DNA of 15,382 nt from an uncultured Actinomycetes bacterium (GCA_903951185.1 CAJBBC010000086.1:1-15382); one strand, 5' to 3'. Numbered from the stretch's first letter, positions 6,388-14,298 are shown. The notes: generated by a model from the sequence alone, not told the origin. Numbers and translations are program-made.

Positions 6388-7482
6388 GTGAGTGAACAAA
6401 TAGTGCATGAGTTGAGCCAACTGGCCCACCATAGTCCGATTACTCATGGCCAAACCAAGTTCGCACTGACAATTGATGCCGGCAAAGTTGTGCAAGCTAA
6501 GCCAATACTTGGGTCAATGCATCGTGGCGCTGAAAAGTTATTTGAGTCGCGTGATTACCGACAGATTTTGATGTTAGCCAATCGGCATGAATGGTTAAGT
6601 GCATTCACCGGCGAATTAGGTATTGCTCAATTATTAGAAGAAGCTCTCGGAATTGAAGTTCCAGATAGCGCGCAGTGGTTTCGCACTTTATTAATGGAGT
6701 ACAACCGGGTAACTGCACATTTAGCGTTTGTTGCTGGATTCCCATGGCATAACAATCAGATCGCTAATGAACTTCGAATTAATCGTGAGTTGTGGGTTGA
6801 ACACATTGCGCAATACACCGGCAGCCGAATGCATCCAATGCTCACTCGGATTGGCGGCTTAAGTCATGCACCAACGCAATCTTGGCTTAACCACATTCCA
6901 CAATTAATTAGTGAAACTAATTCGTGTTTTGAAAAACTAGAAAAGTTGATGACCACAGAACTAACTCAATATGTTGATCTTGGAAAGTTAACAAATTCAA
7001 TTGCCCTAGATTATGCAGTTAGTGGACCAGTCGCTCGAGCATCTGGTTACCAAATAGATTTAAGACCAACTGCGCGTGGACTGAAATATTCCGAATTATC
7101 ACATCAAAGTCTTGATAATTTAAATGGTGATGTACCTGCTCGGATTAATCAACTCGTAACTGAAATTAAACAATCATTAATTTGGCTTGGCGAATTGACT
7201 CCGATTTGCGTAACTAAAGTTTCGGACCAGATAGATGTTTTGTTGCCGAAAGTATTGCGAGTACCTGAAGGGGTATACGCCCATGAAATTGAGACACCCT
7301 TAGGTATTGCATCTTGGTTGTTAGTTTCGCAAAATGACAAAATGCCGTACCGATTAAAACTGCGGCCAGCTTCTTTAAATACTTTGCTAGTAACTGAAAA
7401 AGTTTTGTTGGGTGTGCCAGTTGAACAAGTTGATACTGTGCTTGCCAGTTTGCCGTTTATTAGCGGTGATGTGGATCGTTAG
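6388..7482 (+). CDS. Stand-alone NuoD-like (complex I 49-kDa subunit) paralogue
   Basis: The 364-residue protein aligns along its length with NuoD/Nqo4, the quinone-site subunit of respiratory complex I. Matching stretches include SPITHG (16-21), GSMHRGAEKLFESRDY (42-57), ARASGYQIDLR, MPYRLKLRPASL and the C-terminal GDVDR. It is shorter than the usual 400-440 residues because the N-terminal leader is missing. The start is GTG 6388; an in-frame stop at 6355-6357 excludes a longer form apart from a rare ATT. Compared by eye with Thermus Nqo4, the His of THG is kept (His20, equivalent to His38). The first His of GPxHPSTHG is Ser here, and the quinone-ligand Tyr87 is Trp69. No other nuo gene is nearby, so it is not the ordinary complex I operon copy. 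A complex I variant, assembly or hydrogenase-derived role is possible; none can be chosen from sequence. No clear Shine-Dalgarno is seen. Confidence 0.85.
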   Translation: MSEQIVHELSQLAHHSPITHGQTKFALTIDAGKVVQAKPILGSMHRGAEKLFESRDYRQILMLANRHEWLSAFTGELGIAQLLEEALGIEVPDSAQWFRTLLMEYNRVTAHLAFVAGFPWHNNQIANELRINRELWVEHIAQYTGSRMHPMLTRIGGLSHAPTQSWLNHIPQLISETNSCFEKLEKLMTTELTQYVDLGKLTNSIALDYAVSGPVARASGYQIDLRPTARGLKYSELSHQSLDNLNGDVPARINQLVTEIKQSLIWLGELTPICVTKVSDQIDVLLPKVLRVPEGVYAHEIETPLGIASWLLVSQNDKMPYRLKLRPASLNTLLVTEKVLLGVPVEQVDTVLASLPFISGDVDR

Positions 7483-8447
7483 TCGCGGTTGCGGCTAGTT
7501 AAAGCTAATTCAGCAAGATTAGCTAAGCGTTCCATTAATGATTCAATTAATTTTTGTGATGTATCTAGGCGATCACGTAAATCTTTAATTTCATCTCGCA
7601 TAATCACAAGTTCTAACGAATGGTCTGGCTTAACCGACTCATCTGAAACAACTTTGGAAGTTGCCGAAGTTTGTTTTGTTTCTGAAGCTGGTTCTTCAAC
7701 TGGAACATAATCAAAAACGACTGGCTTAGTTTTGAATTCTTCAGTTACTGGCATTTCAAATCGAATAGGTTCTTCAACCGGCAACTCTTGAGCAACTGGC
7801 GCAGTTTCAATAATTTCTTCGACTACTGGTTCGGAAATCGTAGCTTCAACTATTACAACTTCTTGCGGTTCCTCGAAAGAACTTTGGCGTGGTTCAAAAA
7901 TAGGATGTTCGAAACTTTGTGCTACCCGAGAGAGATTAACTTGAAGGTTTGCCCGCATTTGTTCAATTCGTCGGCGCGCTTCTTCGAGAGCTTGTGATGG
8001 TGAAACCACTGTGTCTGGATCTTCAGCAATTTCACTTAATGTTGGGTAAAAATCTTTTACGTAAACATCTGGTTCAGCTTTGATTTCACGAATTAATTCT
8101 TTGATTTCACTTAAATCGTTTTCATCAACGCTGGATGAAACTTTTTCAAAGATGTCATCAAAATCTGAATTAGCGCCTTGTGCTCTGCGTTGATTATCAA
8201 GTTCAAAACGATTTGTTGCAGTTTCTAGTGAGTCACCTGGTTTAATAAGCGGAACCCAACCGGTGTATTCACCACGCAAAATTTGATCTACATCTGGCGG
8301 GGTCGGAATATTTCTTGAAACAATTGGAACTTCAAGAACTTCTTCAACGACTTCGCCGATAGTTGGCGCAATATCTTCGTCAATTTTCCATAGTGGTGCA
8401 GTTAACGGATCCACATTTTCGGCAGGGCGCGACTGATCGTCAGACAT
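7479..8447 (-). CDS. Acidic, low-complexity hypothetical protein with C-terminal coiled coil
   Basis: I do not recognise a family for this 322-residue protein. Residues 1 to about 190 are mixed and hydrophilic, with a conserved-looking block PDVDQILRGEYTGWVPLIKPG near 50-70 and a helical stretch ALEEARRRIEQMRANLQ near 155-175. Residues about 195-265 are rich in Glu, Val and Pro (EEPQEVVIVEATISEPVVEE...) and probably disordered. The last 45 residues (LVIMRDEIKDLRDRLDTSQK onward) form a likely coiled coil with regular leucines. There is no signal peptide or membrane segment, so it is probably cytoplasmic, perhaps a scaffold. The start is well supported: AAGGAGGG (8451-8458) precedes ATG 8445-8447, the best ribosome binding site in the window. 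It overlaps the end of the nuoD-like gene by 4 bases tail to tail and is divergent from the metallophosphoesterase. Confidence 0.85.
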   Translation of the reverse strand: MSDDQSRPAENVDPLTAPLWKIDEDIAPTIGEVVEEVLEVPIVSRNIPTPPDVDQILRGEYTGWVPLIKPGDSLETATNRFELDNQRRAQGANSDFDDIFEKVSSSVDENDLSEIKELIREIKAEPDVYVKDFYPTLSEIAEDPDTVVSPSQALEEARRRIEQMRANLQVNLSRVAQSFEHPIFEPRQSSFEEPQEVVIVEATISEPVVEEIIETAPVAQELPVEEPIRFEMPVTEEFKTKPVVFDYVPVEEPASETKQTSATSKVVSDESVKPDHSLELVIMRDEIKDLRDRLDTSQKLIESLMERLANLAELALTSRNRD

Positions 8448-8450
8448 TTG

Positions 8451-8458
8451 CCCTCCTT
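8451..8458 (-). promoter_or_regulatory. Strong Shine-Dalgarno AAGGAGGG of the acidic hypothetical gene
   Basis: This near-perfect ribosome binding site lies 3 bases before ATG 8445-8447. It fixes that start and argues that this unrecognised gene is well translated. Most other genes in the window have weak or no Shine-Dalgarno, so it stands out. Confidence 0.8.
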
Positions 8459-8485
8459 GGGAAAGTTAAGAAGAACTCCAAGCAT

Positions 8486-9436
8486 ATGGGAAATACCTTG
8501 TTTAAGGAAAGTCTCAAGATCTGGGATGCTGTAACCGTGGGGTTTTTCGCAACAGCAGCAGGAACAATTGGCTCAGTTGGGCTGGGTGCACTGAGCTACA
8601 GCTTGGCTGAAGCCAGGGCTTTCACTACTCGCCAAGTTGACTGCGCTGTCTTACCTTCCGGTAGCGCCGATTTACGAGTGTTACATATTTCGGACTTACA
8701 TATCACGCCGAACCAAACTAAAAAAATTAATTGGGTTAAATCACTTGGTGCACTTGAACCAGATTTAGTTGTGGTAACTGGTGATTTTCTTGCACATACT
8801 CTTGGCGTCCCAGCAGTTGTTAAAGCCCTAGATAGTTTGCTTAACCGCCCTGGTTTATTTGTTTTAGGCAGTAACGACTACTTCGCTCCAGAACTTAAAA
8901 ATCCACTAATGTACTTCAACCGTAATCGTCGAATTAAAGCAGAAGGTAAGCCGCTGCCAACTGCAAAATTAATTGATGAATTAACTAGTTACGGTTGGCT
9001 AGATTTAAATAATAAGCAAAATCAACTAACTATTAACGGTACAAAAATTCACGCACGTGGCACGGATGATCCACATATTAAAAAAGATAATTATGAATTA
9101 GTTGCGGGAAGATATGAACCGAATACATTTGCCTTAGGGGTCACCCATGCCCCATACACACGCGTACTAAAACAGTTTGTGAACGATGAAACAGATTTAA
9201 TTTTGGCCGGGCATACACATGGTGGCCAAATTTGTATACCTTTTTATGGCGCGCTAGTTACTAATTGTGATTTACCAACTGGCCAAGCTAAAGGTTTATC
9301 AACATTTGAATTTTCTGGTACGAAAACACCACTACATGTTTCAGCGGGTGTTGGTACTTCGCCGTTTACGCCGATCCGTCTTGCTTGCCGACCAGAAGCT
9401 ACTTTACTTAACTTAACTGCAAAGAAAATTAGTTAA
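8486..9436 (+). CDS. Membrane-anchored YkuE/YaeI-type metallophosphoesterase
   Basis: A calcineurin-like phosphoesterase of 316 residues with all metal-ligand motifs in order: SDLH (Asp70, His72), VTGD (Asp100), GSNDY (Asn130, where many families have GNHD), THAPY (His221) and GHTHGGQ (His243, His245). Residues about 14-36 (DAVTVGFFATAAGTIGSVGL) form one hydrophobic segment, so the protein is probably tethered to the membrane; the side on which the catalytic domain lies is not clear. Related proteins act on cell-envelope or nucleotide phosphoesters, but the substrate is unknown. The start at ATG 8486 is chosen because a longer in-frame reading from 8363 would run antisense through the well-supported neighbouring gene. 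AAGAAGAA about 11 bases upstream is a weak ribosome site. The 3' end overlaps asd by 8 bases tail to tail. Confidence 0.92.
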   Translation: MGNTLFKESLKIWDAVTVGFFATAAGTIGSVGLGALSYSLAEARAFTTRQVDCAVLPSGSADLRVLHISDLHITPNQTKKINWVKSLGALEPDLVVVTGDFLAHTLGVPAVVKALDSLLNRPGLFVLGSNDYFAPELKNPLMYFNRNRRIKAEGKPLPTAKLIDELTSYGWLDLNNKQNQLTINGTKIHARGTDDPHIKKDNYELVAGRYEPNTFALGVTHAPYTRVLKQFVNDETDLILAGHTHGGQICIPFYGALVTNCDLPTGQAKGLSTFEFSGTKTPLHVSAGVGTSPFTPIRLACRPEATLLNLTAKKIS

Positions 9437-10478
9437 ATTCTTTAGCAACTTCTTCAGCGATTTGAGCTGTATTCAATGCAGCACCTTTGCGTAAGTTATC
9501 GCCACAAACAAAGAAATCAATTTCATTCGGGTACTCAGGTGAGACTCTAATTCGGCCCACTGCTGTTGGATCAGTATCAACGACATCTATTGGTGTTGGG
9601 AAAATTCTATTTTCTGGATCATCCATCACCACAATGCCTTGAGAATTTGCTAGAAGTTCTCGAATTTCGTCTGCAGTTACTGCTCGATCTAATACTGCGT
9701 GCACCGCAAGTGAGTGCGTAGTTACTACCGGAACCCGAACACAAGTTGCATGTATTTTTAATTCTGGTTTGCCAAGAATTTTTCGGGATTCGTTTCGTAC
9801 TTTAAGTTCTTCACTGGTGTAATCATTTTCTTGAAGTGAGCCAGCCCAAGGCACCACATTCATTGCAAGTGGTGCTGGAAAAGGATCTAACTCATTAATC
9901 ACATTTCTGACATCTTTAGTTGCTGACCCTAAATTCTTACCGGCCACTGCATTCATTTGCTCATGCAAAGTATCGATACCCGCTTGTCCTGCACCAGATG
10001 CAGCTTGATACGAAGCAACGATTAATTCTTTTACGCCAAATGCTTTTTCAAGTGCGCCGACTACAACAATCATTGAAAGTGTCGTGCAGTTTGGATTACT
10101 AATAATTCCGCGAGGACGATTTCTTGTTTGTTCAGAATTAACTTCTGGAACTACTAATGGCACATCTTTATCCATTCGGAATGCGCCACTGTTATCTACA
10201 GCAATAACACCTTTGGCCGCAGCAATCGGAGCCCACTTAGCGGAAACTTCATCGGGGACGTCAAACATGGCTACATCCACACCATCAAATGCTGCTTCGG
10301 TTAATTCTTCAACGATCACATCTTTGCCACGAACTTTAAGTACTTTGCCGGCTGAACGGCTTGACGCCAATAATTTAATTTCACCCCAGACATCTGGACG
10401 AGTTGAAAGTATGTCGAGCATTACAGTGCCGACTGCACCTGTTGCACCAACAACAGCCAGAGTAGGTTTTTTAGACAT
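9429..10478 (-). CDS. asd: Aspartate-semialdehyde dehydrogenase
   Basis: Reduces aspartyl-4-phosphate to aspartate-4-semialdehyde with NADPH, the second step of the aspartate pathway and the branch to diaminopimelate/lysine and to threonine/methionine. The 349 residues have the NADP loop GATGAVG (11-17), the active-site Cys131 in SNPNCTT, the ASGAGQAG segment (160-167), ELKVRNESRKILG, and the acid/base His255 in RVPVVTTHS. Length and motifs are those of a complete enzyme. The ATG at 10476-10478 comes 2 bases after the lysC stop, and AGGAAGA at the end of lysC serves as Shine-Dalgarno, so lysC and asd form one coupled operon. Confidence 0.97.
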   Translation of the reverse strand: MSKKPTLAVVGATGAVGTVMLDILSTRPDVWGEIKLLASSRSAGKVLKVRGKDVIVEELTEAAFDGVDVAMFDVPDEVSAKWAPIAAAKGVIAVDNSGAFRMDKDVPLVVPEVNSEQTRNRPRGIISNPNCTTLSMIVVVGALEKAFGVKELIVASYQAASGAGQAGIDTLHEQMNAVAGKNLGSATKDVRNVINELDPFPAPLAMNVVPWAGSLQENDYTSEELKVRNESRKILGKPELKIHATCVRVPVVTTHSLAVHAVLDRAVTADEIRELLANSQGIVVMDDPENRIFPTPIDVVDTDPTAVGRIRVSPEYPNEIDFFVCGDNLRKGAALNTAQIAEEVAKEFN

Positions 10479-10480
10479 AA

Positions 10481-10999
10481 CTATCTTCCTGTTCCGCCGT
10501 AGACAACTGCTTCACCGTCAGCATCTAAACCAAATGCTGTGTGTACTGCGGCTACTGCAGCATTAGCATCTTGGGCTCTAGTTACTACCGAGATTCGAAT
10601 TTCAGAAGTTGAAATCATTTCAGCATTGACGCCAACACTGGCAATAGCTTTAAAGAAAGTTGCAGTTACTCCAGGGTGTGAGCGCATACCAGCACCCACA
10701 AGTGAGATCTTGGCGATGTTCTCATCAGTATCAATATCTTTAAAGCCGATTTCTTTTTGCACACTACGAAGCGCTGCTTCAGCTTTTGCTGCATCAGCAC
10801 GAGGAGCGGTGAAAGTTACATCTGTTGCCGTTTCACCATGTGCACTTACGTTCTGCACAATCATGTCCATATTTATGCCAGCATCAGCAACGGCTTGGAA
10901 GATTGCAGCTGCCGTACCAGGTTTATCTGGCACACCCACAATAGTTATTTTGGCGTCACCTAAATCATGTGCGACTCCGGCGATTATTGGTTGTTCCAT
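10481..10999 (-). CDS. Aspartate kinase beta subunit from an internal in-frame start within lysC
   Basis: An ATG at 10997-10999 (codon 261 of lysC) is preceded by AAGGAG (11005-11010) five bases upstream, much better than any ribosome site before the full-length lysC start. Translation from it yields 172 residues starting MEQPIIAGVAHD and consisting of the two ACT domains. In Corynebacterium glutamicum lysC is known to encode an alpha2beta2 enzyme whose beta subunit, 172 residues as I recall, arises from an equivalent internal start (MEEAVLTGVATD). The match in position, length and flanking sequence makes the same arrangement likely here. Usage of the start is inference. Confidence 0.75.
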   Translation of the reverse strand: MEQPIIAGVAHDLGDAKITIVGVPDKPGTAAAIFQAVADAGINMDMIVQNVSAHGETATDVTFTAPRADAAKAEAALRSVQKEIGFKDIDTDENIAKISLVGAGMRSHPGVTATFFKAIASVGVNAEMISTSEIRISVVTRAQDANAAVAAVHTAFGLDADGEAVVYGGTGR

Positions 11000-11779
11000 C
11001 ACAGCTCCTTGCTTAGACAGTTTTTCAATCTTTGACTGATCAGCTAGATCAGCAATAACAAATGTTCCTTCTTTATCTGAAAATGACGAGCGAACATGGA
11101 TCGGCATATCAAATCGCTTTGCATATTCCACACATCGAAGATGTAATACTTTTGCTCCAGCAGCAGCTAGTTCCATCATTTCGTCATAAGTAATGCGTGG
11201 AACTTGCCTAGCTTTAGGGGCAATCCGTGGATCTGCAGAAAAAATTCCATCAACGTCGGTATAGATTTCGCAAACATCCGCATCAAGGGCTGCCGCAATT
11301 GCCACTGCAGTTAAATCGGACCCACCACGGCCAAGTGTCGTAATGTCTTTTGTATCGCGAGCAACACCCTGGAAGCCAGCAATAATCGGAATAGCGCCTT
11401 CACTGAGTGCTTCTTTAATTCGTCCTGGCGTCACATCAACTATTCGCGCTTTACCGTGTTCAGAGTCGGTAATTAAACCAGCTTGCGAACCTGTGTACGA
11501 ACGCGCCTCATAACCTAAGTCGCTAATCGCCATCGCTAAAACTGCCATGGAAATACGTTCGCCAGCTGTTAGCAACATATCTAATTCGCGACCTGGCGGA
11601 TTAGGTGAAACTTCGCGAGCTAAATCTAATAATTCATCAGTGGTATCGCCCATTGCCGAAACGATAACAACTACTTCGTTTCCTGAATTTTTAGTGTCAA
11701 CAATTCTTTTGGCTACACGCAAAACACTGGCAGCATCAGCAACTGATGATCCACCAAATTTAGCGACAATTAAGCCCAT
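10481..11779 (-). CDS. lysC: Aspartate kinase, alpha subunit (full-length)
   Basis: Phosphorylates aspartate with ATP, the entry step of the aspartate pathway. The 432-residue protein has the amino-acid kinase domain with KFGGSS (7-12), TTLGRGGSDLTAVAIAAAL and YTDVDGIFSADPRI. Two ACT domains follow in the C-terminal third (from about residue 262; KITIVGVPDKPGTAAAIF and KISLVGAGMRSHPGV), the site of amino-acid feedback in this family. It ends in YGGTGR, nearly the same as the YAGTGR I recall for the Corynebacterium enzyme. The start ATG 11777-11779 has no Shine-Dalgarno but lies 8 bases after a TAGAAT -10 element, suggesting a leaderless transcript. lysC and asd are in the conserved order. An in-frame internal start for a beta subunit is annotated separately. 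Confidence 0.97.
   Translation of the reverse strand: MGLIVAKFGGSSVADAASVLRVAKRIVDTKNSGNEVVVIVSAMGDTTDELLDLAREVSPNPPGRELDMLLTAGERISMAVLAMAISDLGYEARSYTGSQAGLITDSEHGKARIVDVTPGRIKEALSEGAIPIIAGFQGVARDTKDITTLGRGGSDLTAVAIAAALDADVCEIYTDVDGIFSADPRIAPKARQVPRITYDEMMELAAAGAKVLHLRCVEYAKRFDMPIHVRSSFSDKEGTFVIADLADQSKIEKLSKQGAVMEQPIIAGVAHDLGDAKITIVGVPDKPGTAAAIFQAVADAGINMDMIVQNVSAHGETATDVTFTAPRADAAKAEAALRSVQKEIGFKDIDTDENIAKISLVGAGMRSHPGVTATFFKAIASVGVNAEMISTSEIRISVVTRAQDANAAVAAVHTAFGLDADGEAVVYGGTGR
11005..11010 (-). promoter_or_regulatory. Internal Shine-Dalgarno AAGGAG inside lysC
   Basis: The AAGGAG lies 5 bases before the in-frame ATG at codon 261, within the Gln-Gly-Ala codons of the linker between the kinase and ACT domains. 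It is the signal that would start the beta subunit. Confidence 0.7.
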
Positions 11780-11787
11780 AACGCTTA

Positions 11788-11793
11788 ATTCTA
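11788..11793 (-). promoter_or_regulatory. -10 element TAGAAT of lysC-asd, probable leaderless start
   Basis: TAGAAT on the minus strand is followed by 8 bases and the lysC ATG, placing transcription start on or next to the A of ATG. There is no Shine-Dalgarno in the 8-base gap. No clear -35 is seen. The 67-bp recR-lysC gap holds nothing else I can identify. Confidence 0.5.
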
Positions 11794-11846
11794 GAGGTGA
11801 ATTGGATTACCGACTAACTCAAGAGAAAAATGTAAGCGAATAATAC

Positions 11847-12455
11847 TTAAGGTGAAACTTGGCGACGACCTTCAAATGCGCGACCAAGTGTTATTTCATC
11901 AGCGTATTCAAGATCACCACCCACAGGTAAACCACTTGCTAAGCGCGTAACTTTCAAGCCAAGTGGCGAAATCAGTCGAGCTAAGTAAGTTGCGGTGGCT
12001 TCGCCTTCAAGATTTGGATCAGTAGCCAAAATAATTTCAGTAACTTTGCCATCGGCTAACCGAGTCATTAATTCTTTAATTCGTAAATCATCTGGACCAA
12101 TTCCATCGATCGGACTTATCGCACCGCCAAGTACGTGATAGCGCCCACGAAACTCGCGTGTGCGTTCTACCGCAAGTACATCTTTAGGTTCTTCAACAAC
12201 ACAAATTCCAGAACTATCGCGACGGCTATCGGCACAAATCCGGCAAAGTTCATTTTCGGCAACGTTGTAACACTCTTTGCAAAATCTAACTTTTTCTTTA
12301 ACTTCTTTTAGCACTTGGGCAAAGCGTTCAACTTCACTGTTATCGGAGTTAAGTAAATAAAATGCAATCCGAGTTGCACCTTTTGGTCCCACACCTGGTA
12401 GCCGAGCAAATTCGTCAATTAAATCTTGAACAATGCCTTCATACATATTGCTCAT
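11847..12455 (-). CDS. recR: Recombination mediator protein RecR
   Basis: RecR works with RecF and RecO in loading RecA at single-strand gaps during DNA repair. The 202-residue protein has the helix-hairpin-helix LPGVGPKGATRIAFYLL (19-35), a zinc finger with Cys59, Cys62, Cys71 and Cys74 (CKEC...CRIC), and a TOPRIM domain starting at GICVVEEPKDVLAVE (83 onward) with GGAISPIDGIGPDDL. Complete family length. The start is taken at ATG 12453-12455; most family members begin at the MYEG three residues on (ATG 12444-12446), which may be the true start. No good Shine-Dalgarno precedes either. The gene begins 13 bases after the dnaX stop. The EbfC/YbaB nucleoid protein gene, often just upstream of recR, is not here. 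Confidence 0.96.
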   Translation of the reverse strand: MSNMYEGIVQDLIDEFARLPGVGPKGATRIAFYLLNSDNSEVERFAQVLKEVKEKVRFCKECYNVAENELCRICADSRRDSSGICVVEEPKDVLAVERTREFRGRYHVLGGAISPIDGIGPDDLRIKELMTRLADGKVTEIILATDPNLEGEATATYLARLISPLGLKVTRLASGLPVGGDLEYADEITLGRAFEGRRQVSP

Positions 12456-12468
12456 TATTTTTTACACA

Positions 12469-14253
12469 CTATTCGCGAGCACTCTCAGAGATAACCTGGC
12501 CGCCCAGCATATTTGTCACCATATCTAAAGCTGAACGTTTTGTAACTGCTTCATCATCAGGGGCGGCATCGCCAGATTCGGTCACGTCTTTTTTAGCTGA
12601 AACTTGTTTGGCATGTTTTGGATCTACTGTGGCTTCAATTTTTACATCGGCTCTTAAAACTTCTTTGATTGCAGCCCGCAGCTTGTCATCATGTTTGCTA
12701 TTTACTGCGTTATTCATCGCGCCGGCATTTGCAAATGCAACTGCAACTATCCGATCCTCACTTATTGAAAGTGGAGCAGTTTCTTGCATAACCATCCAAG
12801 CAACTCGACTCTTACCTTTTAAAACTTCTAATACGGCCGGCCAATGATCGCGCAATTGTGCAATTGTTACATCGCCAGTCATTGCTGGCGCTGTTGTATT
12901 TTGCGCAGCGGTTTTTTCTTGGGCAGCTTTTTCTTGCGCAGCTGCCGCAACTTGCGAAGGTCGAAGCGGTGGTGCCGCCGACGTTTTAACAGTCGGCGTG
13001 ACAGTGGGAGTAGTACTAGCCTTTGCTGGGCGGATTACTTCAGTAGGTTGAGCAGCTGCACTTGGTTCAGGTGTTCTAGGTGTAACTGGTCTTTGGAAAG
13101 TTGTAGTTTCACCTTGTTCTAATTTTGCAACTCGCTGCGCTAAATCTTCGGTAACTTCTGGAGTAACTAAACGCGCAACCAGTAGTTCTAATTGCAATCG
13201 CGGTGATGCTGCGCCACGTAGTTCGCTTAAACCTGAATTAACTAAGTCGGCTACTCGAACTAATTGACTAAAACTAAATAGCTTTGCTGTTTCAATTAAT
13301 TCAGTTACTTGATCATCTGGAATATCAAATAGTCCTGAATTGGCCGAATCTGGAACCTGCAAAATAATTAATAAGTCGCGAAGACGTTCAAGTAGATCCG
13401 CAACGAATCTGCGTGGTTCATGTCCATTAGTTACTACTTGGTCAATTAAGGTAAAAAGTTTTGCGCCATCACCTTTAGCAATTGCCGCGACAACTTCACT
13501 TAAAACTTTTTCATCGGTGAAACCAAGTTGCGCAACTGTGTCTGCATATGTGACACCTTCGGGTCCAGCCCCAGCAATCACTTGTCCAAGTACTGATTGA
13601 GCATCACGAACAGATCCAGCACCAGCACGAGCAACAAGGGCCAGTGCAGCCGAATCAGCTTTAATACCTTCACGTTCGCAAAGTAAACCTAAATGCTCAG
13701 CTAAAGTTTTTGTTGAAACTAACCGGAATGGATAGTGATGAGTCCGCGAGCGCAGAGTTGGAATAATTTTGTCTGGCTCAGTTGTGGCAAATATAAACCG
13801 TAAATGTGGTGGTGGTTCTTCCACAAGTTTTAGTAATACGTTGAACGCATCACGGGTTAACTGATGTGCTTCGTCAATAATGTAAACCTTGTATCGAGCA
13901 TTAACTGGCGCATAAATTGCGCGTTCACGTAGTTCTTTTGCATCTTCAATACCGCGATAAGTTGCCGCATCAATTTCAATAACATCAATTGAGCCAGTGC
14001 CATTCGGTGCTAATTCAATACACGACTGGCAAACACCACAAGGTTTAGATGTTGGGCCTTGGGCACAATTTATTGATCTAGCCATAATGCGTGCGGATGA
14101 AGTTTTACCGCAACCACGAGGGCCAGTGAATAAATAAGCGTGATGGATTCGATCGTTATCTAATGCGCGAGAAAGTGGCACAGTTACATGTTCTTGCCCG
14201 ATAACATCAGCAAACTCACCTGGTCGGTATTTGCGATAAAGGGCCAAGGACAT
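12469..14253 (-). CDS. dnaX: DNA polymerase III subunits gamma/tau
   Basis: DnaX is the ATPase core of the clamp loader that places the sliding clamp on DNA during replication. The 594 residues show the N-terminal ALYRKYRPGEFADVIGQEHV, Walker A GPRGCGKT (44-51), a zinc module with Cys63, Cys72, Cys75 and Cys78, Walker B/DEAH YIIDEAH (124-130), the arginine-finger segment TLRSRTHHYPF, and the clamp-loader helical domains to about residue 375. A disordered Ala/Pro/Thr-rich linker (about 380-450, including a short AAQEKAAQEKTAAQ repeat) precedes a C-terminal tau-like domain with DHWPAVLEVLKGKSRVAWMV. I see no convincing slippery site for a short gamma form. ATG 14251-14253 follows a -10-like TACTCT by 7 bases and has no Shine-Dalgarno, suggesting a leaderless start. 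Confidence 0.96.
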   Translation of the reverse strand: MSLALYRKYRPGEFADVIGQEHVTVPLSRALDNDRIHHAYLFTGPRGCGKTSSARIMARSINCAQGPTSKPCGVCQSCIELAPNGTGSIDVIEIDAATYRGIEDAKELRERAIYAPVNARYKVYIIDEAHQLTRDAFNVLLKLVEEPPPHLRFIFATTEPDKIIPTLRSRTHHYPFRLVSTKTLAEHLGLLCEREGIKADSAALALVARAGAGSVRDAQSVLGQVIAGAGPEGVTYADTVAQLGFTDEKVLSEVVAAIAKGDGAKLFTLIDQVVTNGHEPRRFVADLLERLRDLLIILQVPDSANSGLFDIPDDQVTELIETAKLFSFSQLVRVADLVNSGLSELRGAASPRLQLELLVARLVTPEVTEDLAQRVAKLEQGETTTFQRPVTPRTPEPSAAAQPTEVIRPAKASTTPTVTPTVKTSAAPPLRPSQVAAAAQEKAAQEKTAAQNTTAPAMTGDVTIAQLRDHWPAVLEVLKGKSRVAWMVMQETAPLSISEDRIVAVAFANAGAMNNAVNSKHDDKLRAAIKEVLRADVKIEATVDPKHAKQVSAKKDVTESGDAAPDDEAVTKRSALDMVTNMLGGQVISESARE

Positions 14254-14260
14254 AACTGTA

Positions 14261-14266
14261 AGAGTA
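14261..14266 (-). promoter_or_regulatory. -10-like TACTCT of dnaX, possible leaderless start
   Basis: TACTCT (pattern TANNNT) is separated from the dnaX ATG by 7 bases, the spacing of a leaderless transcript. No -35 is evident, and read-through from the SRP RNA gene just upstream on the same strand is an alternative way to express dnaX. Confidence 0.35.
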
Positions 14267-14298
14267 CCTGCTCACTCTGACGGCCTGACAGTAAAGGA

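Noticed and set aside
6286..6495. Minus-strand open frame of 69 codons across the DUF2520/nuoD-like junction
   Set aside because: It overlaps both genes and the promoter region, has no recognisable motif and no ribosome site; it is a shadow of the real frames.
8363..8485. Longer N-terminus for the metallophosphoesterase starting at 8363
   Set aside because: It would run antisense through the start of the acidic hypothetical gene, including its strong ribosome site, and the extra residues have no family match; ATG 8486 gives a normal anchored protein.
10084..10566. Plus-strand open frame of 160 codons opposite asd and lysC
   Set aside because: It is antisense to two well-supported genes and its composition (Ser/Thr/Ala-rich) is what the reverse of such coding sequence gives.
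12900..12945. A-runs in dnaX as a programmed frameshift site for a gamma form
   Set aside because: The runs are at most six A in the frame GAA AAA ACC, which is not a canonical slippery heptamer, and no stimulatory hairpin is evident.
14262..14279. AGAGT/ACTCT hairpin between the SRP RNA and dnaX as a terminator
   Set aside because: A 5-bp stem with an 8-base loop and no T-run is not a credible terminator.
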